Positions 22,771-35,400 of a stretch of DNA of 64,000 bases are shown here, one piece after another. Each line of letters begins with the position of its first letter. Within the stretch, counting starts at the first letter, position 1. The stretch is from Parus major (taxonomy: Eukaryota > Chordata > Aves > Passeriformes > Paridae), in assembly GCF_001522545.3 (NCBI RefSeq), contig NC_031795.1, positions 6,440,172 through 6,504,171 on the forward strand. Reading direction: 5' to 3'. The notes beneath the pieces are model-generated. The model did no database searches. It was not told the origin of the DNA and was given only the letters and a program-made list of their open reading frames with translations. The position numbers and the translations under genes are program-made.

Positions 22771-22919
22771 TCCTGGACACGCTCCCGAGAGTCCTGACCC
22801 CACTCGTGGGGTTCCTGCTCCTGCTCTTGGGGATCCTGGCCCTGCTCCCGGGAGGCCCTGACCCCACTCCAGGGAGTCCTGGCCCCGTTCCTGGCATACC
22901 TGGCCCTGCCCCTGCTGGT
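22771..22919. repeat. 21-bp minisatellite beside the SLC16A1 promoter
   Basis: Seven tandem copies of a unit approximating TCCTGGCCCCACTCCCGGGAG, starting at 22771, 22792, 22813, 22834 and so on, with small indels in the last copies. It abuts the CpG island about 400 bases upstream of exon 1. Confidence 0.8.
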
Positions 22920-25900
22920 CACGGACCCCTTCAGGTGCAGAATGCTGAACAGTGTCTGTATTAAAACCCATCAGCACTTAAAATTCTATTGAAATTAAAA
23001 TTCATTGTCTGACGATTGTGCTTTTGTGTTCATCACAACATTTCTTAGCGTTGCCAGCCCACTCTGGCAGTTGTGCTCACATGAGGGTAAGGACACACTG
23101 CCAGGGGGGACATTTGTGGTGAGCCTTTGTGCCCAGGGATGTGAAGGAGCTGGATGCCCTCACCATTTCACTCACGGTTTGGTTCTGCAGGATAAAACAG
23201 TCCCGGGCTTTGTGTGACAAACGCTTTGGTGTGTGAGAGAGGCCCTTGCTGGTAGCATGTTCCCATCCCAAGCAGAGTTCCTCATCTCTGCCTGCGGCAG
23301 CCATGCATCCCATGTTCTTCACTCCTCATATGTCCCAAGTCCTGCACAAAAGCACTGTTACCTGGGAATGTTTTTCTCTGGCTGTCATCTCCCAAAGCCT
23401 AATGATGCTACTTGACTTCTGGGTTGCAAGTCTAATGCTCTAATTTGTTTTACAGCCAAAAGAAGAGTGGTGTAGTTCAACTGTGACTCAAGGGAAAAAA
23501 GGGAATAAACAGTGACACTCCACAGATGGTGTCAGAGCAGCTGTGGGGAGGTGCTAGCACTTCCATATCAAAAGAACCACCGCTCCTCCATCACAGCAAG
23601 CGTGGTCACGGGTTTACTCTGAGCATGTTGAGGCACTGAATGGACCAGGTGCACTCAGTAAAAGGCCAGGGACTACAACCAACTCTTTCACCCACTTCTG
23701 AGGTGAGACACCATACCCCAAAGAGTGAGTGGGTGGGAGGATCTCTTGATCCGTCTGTTTCTGTGTGACTGAGCAGGGAGAGGCGAGCACTCTCTTTTGC
23801 TTAGACAAGATAAATAACCATTCAAAGGGACAATTTTGGATCAAACTCAAAGTGCCACTTGGCTCTGCTGTTAAGATCCTACCTAGGCTCAAGCATTCTG
23901 CTCTGCTGGAGATGAGCAGTGGGAAGTGCTGTGGTGGGTCCCAGGTGAGACATGGTCTTCCAGTTTCCTTTGAGAAGACCCAGTTCTGCTGGGATGAATG
24001 AAGCCAGAGTACATCATTTGTCTGGCACTGATGTGCAATGCCCCGGTGTGTGGGTTTTAGAGTAAAGTGCAAAACAAGAGGCTGGGGATGGTGGAGCTCA
24101 AGTGCGCAGGGAGCTGCCGGAGCAGTGATGGGCTGGAAGGGCAGGTGAAAAGCTGCAGCACATCTCTGCTGTTCCTGTTCCTGCTGCTTCTGCTGCTTCT
24201 CCATCTTACTGAAAATAGGAAGGTGTCCTTCCTGCCCTGTGCTGCTGCATTTTTGTCTCCTTTAAAAGACGGATTTAATATTAATCCTATTAGGAATTTT
24301 TTTCTTGTGAGGAAAACAGGATATGGTTTCAGGATATTGGGCAACAAAGCTGTCCTTGAAAAGCAACACTAAGCAGCCTTGCAGTCCTGCTTCTGACTGC
24401 ATTTGTGGCGGACACTAATCAAGTTCAACATCCGGGACAGCCAAACCATTTCATTTCCAGAATGAGAGAAAGGCCTCAGCAGAGCAGTACAAATTCAGGT
24501 TTTCTGTGTTCCACTGTAAACACTAAGGACCTCTAGTAATCTCAAAACATAATCTGATTTCTAATTTCTCTTGGAATTAATGTCTCTAGCAGATGTAGAA
24601 GTCTAGTCCTCATCTGTCATGAATACGCATGTCCTGCTTGATAAGAGAAGCAACAACATGATTCCAAATCCAGGAATTATTGGAAATCTCTTGGGAAAGT
24701 CTGTTCTATTGTGATATCCATCCTGGTTTCCTGACTAGGCTTTGGAAAAGAGTTTTCTGAACTTCTGGATTGACATTTTACTTCAACTAAGCTTCCAGCC
24801 TCTAAGTTTACCCCGTGACAATAGAAGCAGAAGAGAAAGCATCAGATCACTGTCCTCACAGAATGTGCAAGTTCTCCTCCATGCATGATATAGGTACAAC
24901 ACTGTTCTAGGCTGTATTGGTGTAATGGCCTCTGTCTCTGTTTAAAAAATAATCTGCCACAGAAAGGGCCTGCTAAGATGTTCAAAATGGCTACTGACAC
25001 CATGGAAGACCTCTGTGGTTGTGTTCATTTTTATGCTCATTTAGGCCAACACTTTTTAACTGTCTGGCTCCCATTATTGCTCCGTTGCTGCCTGTGTCAG
25101 GCTCACACACATCCCCCAGCGATGCAGACCAGCATTCAACAAGGTTGTGTGTCCCCAAAGATCCCCCTGGATCCTGACACTTGTGGCCATGTCAGAGACC
25201 TGCATTTGCCAGTATGAAGAGCCCAATACTTGTTTCCTAGTGGCAATGGAGATAATTCCTTACCAAAATCAGCGGTTGGGGCACTGTGTGACCAGTGAGT
25301 GGTGAGACAGACAGTGATTTGGGTCATGAGATGATGTGAGGCCAGCAGAAAGAGGATAACCTCCTGTAGTCTTTCTCAAGAGCCCTGACCAAAACAGACT
25401 GCCACCTCCCTGTGAGCTCCAGGGGAAAGGGAGTGAGGAGGATGGTGTGGGGTAGTGGCAGTCAGAAGCAAGTAGCAGCAAGTCAGCTGGTCCTGCTGTT
25501 CCAGATGGGAAGAGGGTAACTGTGCCCTGTAGAGAGCTTTGCCTGCTGCATTTGCCTTGACCTGTTTTTGCTGCTTCCTGCTTAAGAAAGAGAAGTCTGT
25601 GCTGGCTCCAGCTGCATCCTAGAAGCTGCCATTCGTGCTCTTTGCTTCTAGGAGAAGCATCCTCTCCTTGGAGAGCTTGTCTAGGAATAAGGGATCCTTG
25701 ACCACATGGAGACCACGTGGCAATAGTTGAGATGTCCCCATTGCTGTAGTCTTCCCTTATCCCTTGCACTGTGCCTCTTCCTCACGCTCTTGGGTAAGAG
25801 CTCCCTGGTTCGGTTCAATGGGCCCCTCATGATGCAGCCTGTACAAGCACATCACCTTTTTCCAAGGAACTTATCTGGCACAAGAAGTAGTATCTCTGTT

Positions 25901-28900
25901 CCTCCTGCCCTTCTGTTCCTGGACCAGAGGAAGGTGAGGCTGTTCAATCTCCTTTTTCCAGTACTAATTCAATGCTCTGTGAAGACTCACTCTCTGCTCT
26001 GTCTTCAAGGAGTGTGTGGGCTGCTGTCCTTCCCTGATTGCTGCCCCATATGTCCCCAGTGCAGTGACTTGTCCTTTCCACATTCTCCTTCCTTGTTTCC
26101 CAAGTGCTGGCTGCCTGACAAGCATGTCTTGGCAGCACCAGTCCTCACTCAAGCAGGTAACTCATCCTTTAGGGTCTATAGCTGGTGCTGCCAGTGCCTC
26201 CATGCAGGCAGGGGAGGGGGCTGGTGTTTCCTCTGGGACGAGGGGCTTGATGGGTGAATATGACCCCAAGGAGTGACAGCCCACTGGAATGGAGTATCAC
26301 CAGAGGAGACACGGAGGTGATGCTGCTGGATGAACACACAACTGCATCCCAGCAACACTTGCTGTCTTCAATCTGGGGTCACCCAAACCAGTCTGACCAG
26401 CACAAGATCCTGTTCTGCTACATACACCAGACACTGGGATCATCTTTATCCAACAGCTTTCTGGCAGACCTGGGGACCCCTGAGGCAAGAGGGAAGGGTA
26501 CTGGGACAGGCCACGATGGTGGGTGTACTTCTTTCCATTTCCAGCTCTCCCATGGGATCTCCACTGTCCCAGAACATGCTGTTTTAATTACTCTATTCCT
26601 GTTCTTGGGGTGGGGAGGAAAAGGTGGGGGCTCGGCAAATAATTTAACTATATCCTGCACCAAATAATATGTCAATGACACTAGTTCACCTGCATTTCAT
26701 TCTCCATTGTATCTCTGCCCAGAGAGGCTGTTTCCTCCTGGTTTCAGCCTGCCTTGTCTGCCTGCCTGGCTGTCAAAAGGTTGGTGGCATTCCTAGCTAT
26801 GTCTGTTGATCTCCAAACAGGCTTCAGCACTTCTCCCTCTCCACACAATGTGTCCTTAGGATCAGTTTACACTGCTGGTGGGTTTGTTGACTGGGCTGCT
26901 TCTGGAAGTATGCTGCCTTCAGTGAGCTCAGGGTAGAATCACCATGGGGATGAGCTGGAACTCCAGGTGGTGCTCCAGTTCTGTTTCTCCTTTGTAGCTT
27001 CTATAGCAGCTATTTTCTTGGGATATTGCACAAAGCCAGGCTTTTCTCTGTAGTACTTGACATTTTTGGTCCTGCATCATCTCAGGGGAGCTTGGGGCAC
27101 TCTTGTAGGTCTGAAGAGGATGGGGAAGGACTGTAGGCAGCCTGACAGCCAAGATGTTTGACCAGCTGACCCTGGCATCCGTGAAGATGTCTCTCAGTCC
27201 CTGGCCCTGCTGGTCCCACCACCCAGTCACACAGGCTTGCCCACAGCACTGGAGCATCTATTCCTGCTTCTTCTGGTGACTGCCAGTCTCAGCACTCCCA
27301 GCTTGGGGATAATCACTGGAGAGGCCCACTTGGTGCTTTGGGACATGAATGAGTGGAATCCAGAGATGCACAGAACAGAATGGCACTGGTTGTGGAGAAG
27401 GAGGAGGCTGAAACAGAGGGTGAGCACTGGCCAGGGCAAGTGCCACAGGCCTGGGCATGAAACACCTGACTCCCACACATGCTATGGCCACAGTTGCTCT
27501 CGGACCACTCTTGCTTTTAAACATAGCTGTGCACTCCTGCCCCACAGCACAGCATGCTGTGGTTGTCTGGCCTGACACTCCCCTCCCAGGCCACAACACA
27601 GCTGGGATGGCCATTGGGACGTCCGGACCTCACAAGTCCCTGGGGAGCAAGTGAGTGCTGCGACAAGTGCATGCTGAGAACAGACAAAAACACAAGCCCC
27701 AGTATTTGTCCAGAAATCTGCTCAGAATCGCTTTGGCCTTGATGAGTCTAGAGGATTATTTTCCATAGGCATTTTTAAACTGGAGCCTGGCAAGTACCAG
27801 ATGACAGGGATTTCCTAGCTTGAGCACCCAAGCTGATGGACAGCACGGAGCCTGCTTCTGCCACTCTCCCTGGGAGCCCTGACTGTCAGTGCATCTGCAC
27901 TGACATGGCCAGGGTGACAAGCACTTAGGAAGGAAGACATTTGTGGAGTGGGCCATGAGGGTCACCCCTGGGCCATGTGTACCGCTTCTTGGGGCTGAGC
28001 AGCTCTCCATCCTTGGAGAAGACACTGAGCCCTCTCCCTCTGCCAAGCCAGCACCGTTGCAGATCCCCATGCTGCAGAGTCTGGGCCGCTCTGTATCTAG
28101 AAGACCGTCAGGGAATAAAGGCAGAAGCTGCAGTGAGGAAGGCAGGGACATGCTCCCATTCTCCTGCACCAGTAAGGGGAATGCAGAGTCCTCAGGTGAG
28201 CTCCTGATGTTTCAGATTGGGTTTCTGAGGAGGACTACCTCTGGAGTCACATTTGTGCCTGTGCAGTGAACATGATCCCATTTGTGGGGCCAAGGGGAGT
28301 CAGAGAGGGAACAATAGTCTGTCTGTCCCCTGGCATCCCTACCCAGGTGCCCTGAACTCTTTCCCCCATGGATGACAGCAGCACGAGACCATTTAGCCCC
28401 ATCCTCCCTCTCTGGTCTGGATCAATACCTGAACATTCCCCCAAATCATCCCCCCAAAGGCCATCAGTAATGAAAAGAGAGAGAAAGGTGGTACCTGCAC
28501 CACACTGCCGGCAATGCCTCAGCTGGTGCAGCTGCCTGTCTCTTCAAATGCCCAGCCCCAGCCCATCAGGCTGCATGGAGGCAAGCAGGGGATACAGGAG
28601 AGCCAACACTGGCAGTTTCTTTGTGGCTGAGTGTGTCACTGTTTCCATCTTCCCCTTGCTGTCAGGGTCCAGTGGCAGGACTGCCATGGTGTGCGCCCAT
28701 CCCACATTGTGAGCACACAACCTGTTGTGTGCATGTGTAAATATATATTTGTGCAGTTTGTTCCAAAACCCCTCTTGTTCTGTTCCTAAAGAGCCTGGAC
28801 TGACAATGTCAGGAAAGCCTCTGTCCCCCTGTCTTTGTTTGACCGTGCTTGTTTGGAGGATAGATCCCCGGAGAGGAGCTCATGCTGCTGCATGCCCTGA

Positions 28901-29378
28901 CACAGGCTTGCTGCTGACAGGGAGCAGGCCCCAGTTCTGAGCACAGAGGACACCCTGCAGGCTCTGCTCCCCCTCCCAGGGCCCAGCCCACCATCGTTTC
29001 TGACCCTGGGCAAATGGGAGCAAGGAGCAGTGCCCGTGGCTGGCTCGCTTGGAGATGGCTCTTTCTGAAGTGGGTCAGATGCTCTCCCTGCAGAAACACA
29101 GGCCTAAGTCCAGCACCACCAAGGTACGCTGACAATTGGAGGTGGCCCTTGCCCCAGAACAGGTTTTGGGAACTTTGCCTTTTGCTACTGCAGAGATGGG
29201 ATTTCATGCCCTGCCAGCAGTGAAGCTTGGGTCAGGATGCAGGTGGCTTATCCCTGGGAAGCTGCTGCTTCACTGCCACATCCGCCACTCGTCAGCACCC
29301 TCCTCCCACCTCATCCCACTAGGATGATCTCCCTACTCTGCCCATCCACCCTACTTGCTTTGCCCATTTTGCAGGTCA

Positions 29379-29490
29379 TCACAGAATCATAAAATCTTGG
29401 AAACATTCAGGTTGGAAAGGACCTTACAGATCGTTTCATTCCACCTCCCCACAACAGGCAGAGATGCCACACACTAGATCAGGTCCCACT
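29379..29490 (-). repeat. CR1 LINE fragment
   Basis: It starts with CACAGAATCATAAAATCTTG, followed by GGTTGGAAAGGACCTTACAG and the ACTAGATCAGG block, so it is a 3' end in reverse orientation. Confidence 0.85.
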
Positions 29491-32400
29491 TTTCTCTCTC
29501 TGAAATAGTGTTGTCCATAGTGGTGAGAAGAAAGAAGGCTGTTCTGGAGAAGAAAATATACTTACAGAGCCCAAGTCCTGCCTTCCAAGTCAACGTTTCT
29601 GGAGATAAGGTCTGGACTTTGTGAAGTGTCCATCAAAACTAGCTCTCACCGGCAAATTCAGTCCTGCCTTCTCCACAGGCTGTTTTGTGTTGGTGACTGA
29701 GCTCTACAGGCAGGAGGAATTACATAAAGCAATTTAATGAGTCTTTTGTGCCAGTACTTCTTCTTCAACAGGTGCCCCATGAACTGACTTTTGACCCATC
29801 ATGGCAGTACAACCACCCATGGGTCAACAGCTACATAGGCACAGGGTGGGTGCACCATGCTGGCTCCAAAAACCCTCAGCAGAAAATAGTTGCAATGACT
29901 CCAGTTACAAATCCCTGATCCTCCATAATCAGAGAATAGGGTTAAATGTGCCTAATAAGCTCATGCTAAATTGCTATTGCCGCTCTAATAATATCTGATA
30001 ATTCAGTCTTTTGTGGGACAACAAACATTTCTGTTATTCCTCAAGCCCAGCTTGGGGATAAATAAAGCCAGCTCTTGTTTTAAAGCAGGAGGTCATGCTT
30101 CATCTTAGGATAAAGGTACTGCTCCCCTTTCTCTGGTTTACAGGCTTAAAGGAACAAAATTGAGTGATACAAAATGTCAAAGAAAATTAGAAGTTTAGAG
30201 CGGGAGCAGCTAAAGACAAGTCAGACAAACTGGCGCTGAGCTCTCTCCACATGTGTGTTTAGCAGATAATTTGTTATCATCCCAGTTCAAAGTTAACCTG
30301 CTGGAAAGCTGCGGTGGGAGAGTTGGCTGATCTGCAGTGTTTCAGATTTCCATGTTTCAGTTGGGTGCAAACAAAAAAAAAACCTCAAAAAGCTTGTTTT
30401 TGATTAAACCCTTTGCTTCTGGGTACAAATACTTACCTTCTGGGTGGAAGTTCATTAGGGCACAAGCACCAAACGTAATTAATCACACAGTGCCCAGTGC
30501 TATGGCTTGGGTGGTGGCAGCTCTTGGTGCTGCCCTGTGATTTTCACTTCCCTGTCCTGAACTGGGGGGAGAGAGAGGAGGAGGAGGAGGATGGCAGAGT
30601 TTCCTCACACCCTCTGTTTTTGGGGATTCAGGCACCAGCCTGGGTGGGCAAAGGTCTCAGACCCCTGCACCAGCTGCCCTCCTCTCTGAGCAGCACCGTG
30701 AGTCCCCCTGACTCCCCATTTGGCTCCAAATGCAGAGACCCAGGGACTCCTTCAGCTCCATCTTGTTGGGCCTGTGGCAGGAAGCTGTGGTCAAAGCTGT
30801 TTGCCTGCCACGGCTCATCTGCTATTCTTACACACCTCGCGGGGGTGAGCTGTGTTTTCACTGTCTCAGAGATGGGATTTGCCGCTGTTATGCTTTGGAA
30901 AAGCAGACAGCTCTGGTGCAGGGAGTGGGAGGGGAGGCACGTGGTCTGTGCTTGCAGCAGATATTTGTTGTAGGGCTAGCAGCAGCTGCAGACCCCGCTT
31001 CCAGGTCTCCTGCAACATCCCAGCCCCCTTTGCCTTGTGCCCTGACCATGCCCCCCCTAGGATGCCCAGGGCTCAGGTCTCCAAGGATGGAGAATCTCCC
31101 TCTAAGTGTCTGAGCTCTGTCATAACCAACCCAGCACCTATGCTGCATTCCAAGCTGCGTGGCTGCCTCTTGCCTCTGCCCCAGGTGCCCATAATGGGGG
31201 CAAGAACCTCAGCCCCAGTACCACCAGAGCAGGAACGGTCACACTGCTGCCTGTCAGGGTTCCTCCTGCACCTGGGGGCTCAGCTCTCTGCCACAAAGCC
31301 CCAATAGGGCTGCACCTGCATGTGGCTGTGTAATGCCATAATGAGATTACACTGTGACATGATGGTTGTGAAATAATCCACAGTATCATTCAGTAAATCC
31401 CGGGATCAAATTACCTTTCCACATGACACCCCTTCCTGGGCATGGGGAGGCCAAGAGGCTGCAGCCCAGTGCCATGCCCTTCCAACAGCCTCTTGCTCTG
31501 CTCCTCCACATCCCTGCACTTCTCTGCCTCCTTGTCATTTAAGATTATCAAAGTTTGTGTTTCTCTGCAGGAGCCCCTACCCTCTGCCAGGCTCTGCTGC
31601 CTTTTCACAGCTGCCTGTTCACTCCCCAGCACTGCACTGACCCCCCTGCCCAGCCAGTCCCGGCTCCCTCACCACCCCAGCAGCACCCGTCCTGGCTGAG
31701 CTGCTGCTCAGGTGGCTCAGGCAGGGATGCCAGCCTGCCCAGGGTGGGGTGAAGGGCCAGTCTAGCTGCCTGTGGGGCCACAGTATGTGGGAGTGCTGAG
31801 CACACTGCGGTGTGGAACCCGGAGAGCTCTGGCGTGCACCCTGCCTCCCACAGCAGCAGTGTTGTTTGCAAACGTTTTTTTCCTTGTCCTGGCAGAGCTG
31901 CTCCTGGGAGCCAGAAGATCCCTTTCTGTGAGAATAAAGCCCGGGGCACAGGTACAGCCACACTTGGCAGCCCGGCAGTGGTGCCAGGGCACACACGATG
32001 CCCCACGGCCGGCTCAGCGCGCTCCGCTGCGGGTGCCGCAGTCGCTCCTGGCCCTGGCAGGTGTTCAGACACCAGCGCTGTTGCCAAGTCAGGCAGGGAG
32101 TGTGGCCAGCTGCAAATTTCGGCTTCGTTTTTGGAGCCTTTGAATCACTGGCCAGCCGCCAGGGTTGTTATTTGTTAGTCTGAGTATTTTTTTCCCAAGT
32201 GAATTTCAAGCTGGCAAGAGGAGCCAGGCAGGAGAACTTGGCAGAGGGGCCTTCGGTATCCTCAGTGCGGGGGGAGTGGGAGTGAGGGCAGGATACTGTG
32301 GAGTGGTCTGCCCTGCCCAAGAGACCCCAGGCAGCAGAACAGTGCTGGCAGAACCTTCACTTCAGGAAATCTTTAGTTTCACTTCCCTCATGGGGGAATT

Positions 32401-35400
32401 CAGACAAAGCTCCCACTTATAGGGCAGAATCCATGGACCAGCTGTTTGGAGCAGAGTCTGCGCCTCTGTACATCCCTAGTGCTGCACAGGTCTTGGTGAG
32501 GTTTCAGAAGCTGTGACCCCGGGCATGGATCCCTGGGGTGAGCAGGGAATTAATATCACCCATTTCTGTCTAAAGAACACCACAGTCCCACCTGAGCCAG
32601 AACTTGAGGCCATGCTGAGGCCAGGGCTGTGTCCCATCTGGTTACCAGAGCACAGGAGCCCTAACTCTGGCCCTGCTCTCTACTGCTACACTGTCCACCC
32701 ACCCTCTAGCATGGGCGGCTGCACTAAGCTGAAGCTTTGTGTTTGGTCAACTTGCACTTGCTGAGTCCAGGGTGTAGTCAGCTCCCTGAGAAAGGCACCT
32801 GGCTCCCACACCCATTCATGTGAAGGACTGGGCAGAGCTCACAGGCAGCTCATACTTACTGGGGTGGCCCTGGATTCCAGAGAGAGACGCCACAGTACCT
32901 GTGGGCTGCCCCAGTGGCAGCAGCCCCAGCTCCCAAGGCTGTGTGAGAGCAGTCAGGAAACAAAACAAAACATGGGCAATTTACAAGGGAAGAAACTGCT
33001 TTTCTGCCTTGGAAACCTGAGCCTCAGATCCCCTGGCTTCCAGGGATGAGAAACAAAGACTTTGGGAGGGAAGAGCTGGTGGGTCCTTGGGAGAGCGGAG
33101 AGACATGGGGCAGGGACCCGTGAGAGAACTGTGGGGTAGGGAGACATGGGGCCAGGGATCAGACTGTGGCCCAAGGGAAGTGCCAGCAGGAGAGAGCCTG
33201 CCTGGATCTGGCAGGGGCAGCACACAGGCAATTGGAGCGTGTCCAATCATTCCCCCCACACTTCCCATCTCCCCATCACCTTTCCAGCTGTTGTTCAGCA
33301 GTCTCAGGGTGGAGGCACAGCATGGAGACAGGCTGTCTTTTCTCCCTTCCTGCTCCTCCACCTCTGCTCCTACCCCATCACCTTGCAGGTGATGTGTGAG
33401 CCCTACCACCAAGGCCACATGCCACCAGCTCCTCAGGAATGTGGGTCTGGGGCACCCTGTGCTCTTGCCTGCCCCAGCACCCCACCACTGTGGCAGCTGG
33501 CTTATCCCAGGACTGTGTGGCAGCAACCAGCACCTCCCCAGGAGCCAGTCCATGGCCAGGAGCAAGGCCGTGATCCAGCTCCACACAGCCAGAGACAGCC
33601 ACAGCAGTTAGAGGGGCTCTGTGGGCCTCTCTGTTTAGATGGATAAATCTTTCATGATTCCATCTCCAGGCAAAGCCATTTCTGTCATGTTGCCTCATTC
33701 TCCTGACATTACCGTGGTGGATTTTGTAAGGGACCTTTCTGCTAAATTGTCTGAATGTCTGTTCTGTGGCTCAGCAGTGGCCACTCGCTGGCCACCGCAG
33801 CCACATCAACCCATCTCTCCCAAAGGCAATCCCAGCCCACCTAATGGCAGATTGAAAGGCTGTTCCTGCCAAGAGTGAGAAAAATATCAGTGCCCATCCA
33901 GTACATGGCACAGTGGCCTGCAGCTCTGTGCTGGGGGGACACTCCGGACCCCTGGAGATCCCTCCGTGTGCAGGCACCCCATTGACATTTCCCAGCACAG
34001 AGCTGACAGCCCATGGAGCCTCACACACAGCACAGGGGGCATGTAGGAGCCCGAAGTGCCACAGCTGCAAGTCCCACACGAGTCTGAAAGATTAAAGACC
34101 TTTTTCCAGTGTTTGCTTCAGGCAGATGCTCATGCTCCAGGGCTTTGCTCAAATAACAGTCTGGTATGAGAATAAGCTCCCCTGGTGAGGTGCAATTTGG
34201 AGAACTTGAATGGGGGCTACAAAACTAGTTGTAAATAAAGAGATTAAGATCAGTATTTATCCTTTTCTTTTCCTTTTTCCTTCCTAGTGGAGCAAAAATA
34301 TTCCTATTTATTGCTATAAACCCTTGGGGGCTGTGTGGTAAACTCCCAGTGGGAATTACTGTCTCAAGAGATCAGAGATCCTGAGAACATCCCCTTGCCA
34401 AATTTACAGTTATCGTTAGTCCTAATTAGCCTTGTTTATCTCTCCCTGCAGTGGTATTTGGGGAACTAGCTCAGGTCAAACACAGGGCAGTTCCCTTATT
34501 GTTACCAGATATCCAAAATCTCCCTTCAGGCCACACCAAACTGTCACAGTGTGAACACCTTCCTCAGATCAGGCCTCTCCTGGATCCCAAGCTCTGGGCT
34601 CCTGCATGTTTGCGAGGAGGAGTAAATGGCTGCTGGGAAAAGCCAGGAGAGGAGATCCTGTTATCCCACCCCCAGCATAGCTCCTGTAGCCCCCAGCCAC
34701 CCCAGCCACTCAGCTGCGATGGCTGTGCACTCACACCCTCCCTGCTCTATATTCTTCCTAAGAAAATAAAGCATCACTGTCCTATTAATTATGTGAGTTC
34801 TGGAGCAATATTTTTCCCAGAGTCACCTACTGGTTCACATATTCGTTTTCCAGGCAGCTTAGCCAGTAGCCTGGCAACATGGTGACCTTATGCACTGCTC
34901 AGCTTTGAGCATTTTATTAGCCACACTGGACTCTCTCCACTGCTCCATATTGCTGAACCCCTCATTAGTACAATTAATAAGCCGCTTCTGTCAATTCAAT
35001 CAGATGCCAGGCTCGACAGCAGGAGAAAGCTTTGGCAGATCAAGTAGGGGAGATTCTGGGTAGCACTGGGAAATTGTAGGAAACCTTTCATCTCCCCCAA
35101 GGAGCCGAACAAGAATGGAATTGTGGGACTGGGATTCTCTCAGGTCATGTTTATTTATCACTGGCTCGTTAGTATAATAAATCAGGTCTCCTGTCACTTT
35201 GAATAAAGTCATAGGTTTGCTGGAAGGAACTTGGCAGAACACCTTGATATTATTAGTGTTGGTGTGGACAAAGCCCCCTGAAAGGCAATGCCTTGGCTGG
35301 GGTGTACAGGCACCTCACACGCACCCACTCAGCCCCACACCCCACCAGGGACTGGCGCGGTCATGCCAGGGGACCGGGATTGTCTCGGGACACACCACAC

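Noticed and set aside
21737..22897. 386-codon open frame on the minus strand across the SLC16A1 CpG island
   Set aside because: GC-rich DNA lacks stop codons by chance. The frame runs through promoter, exon 1 and minisatellite, is Pro/Arg/Gly-rich, and has no domain. The mRNA splices away at 22352.
23614..24204. 196-codon minus-strand open frame with a Gln-rich start
   Set aside because: The Gln run comes from a simple CTG/CTT-type repeat near 24165-24205. No domain, and no support from neighbours.
25727..26257. 176-codon plus-strand frame with a hydrophobic signal-like start
   Set aside because: The leader looks like a signal peptide, but the rest is unstructured Cys/Ser/Pro-rich sequence without a family match, and flanking splice sites were not convincing.
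32981..33586. 201-codon minus-strand open frame in the intergenic region
   Set aside because: Low-complexity composition, competing open frames in several other phases, and no family resemblance.
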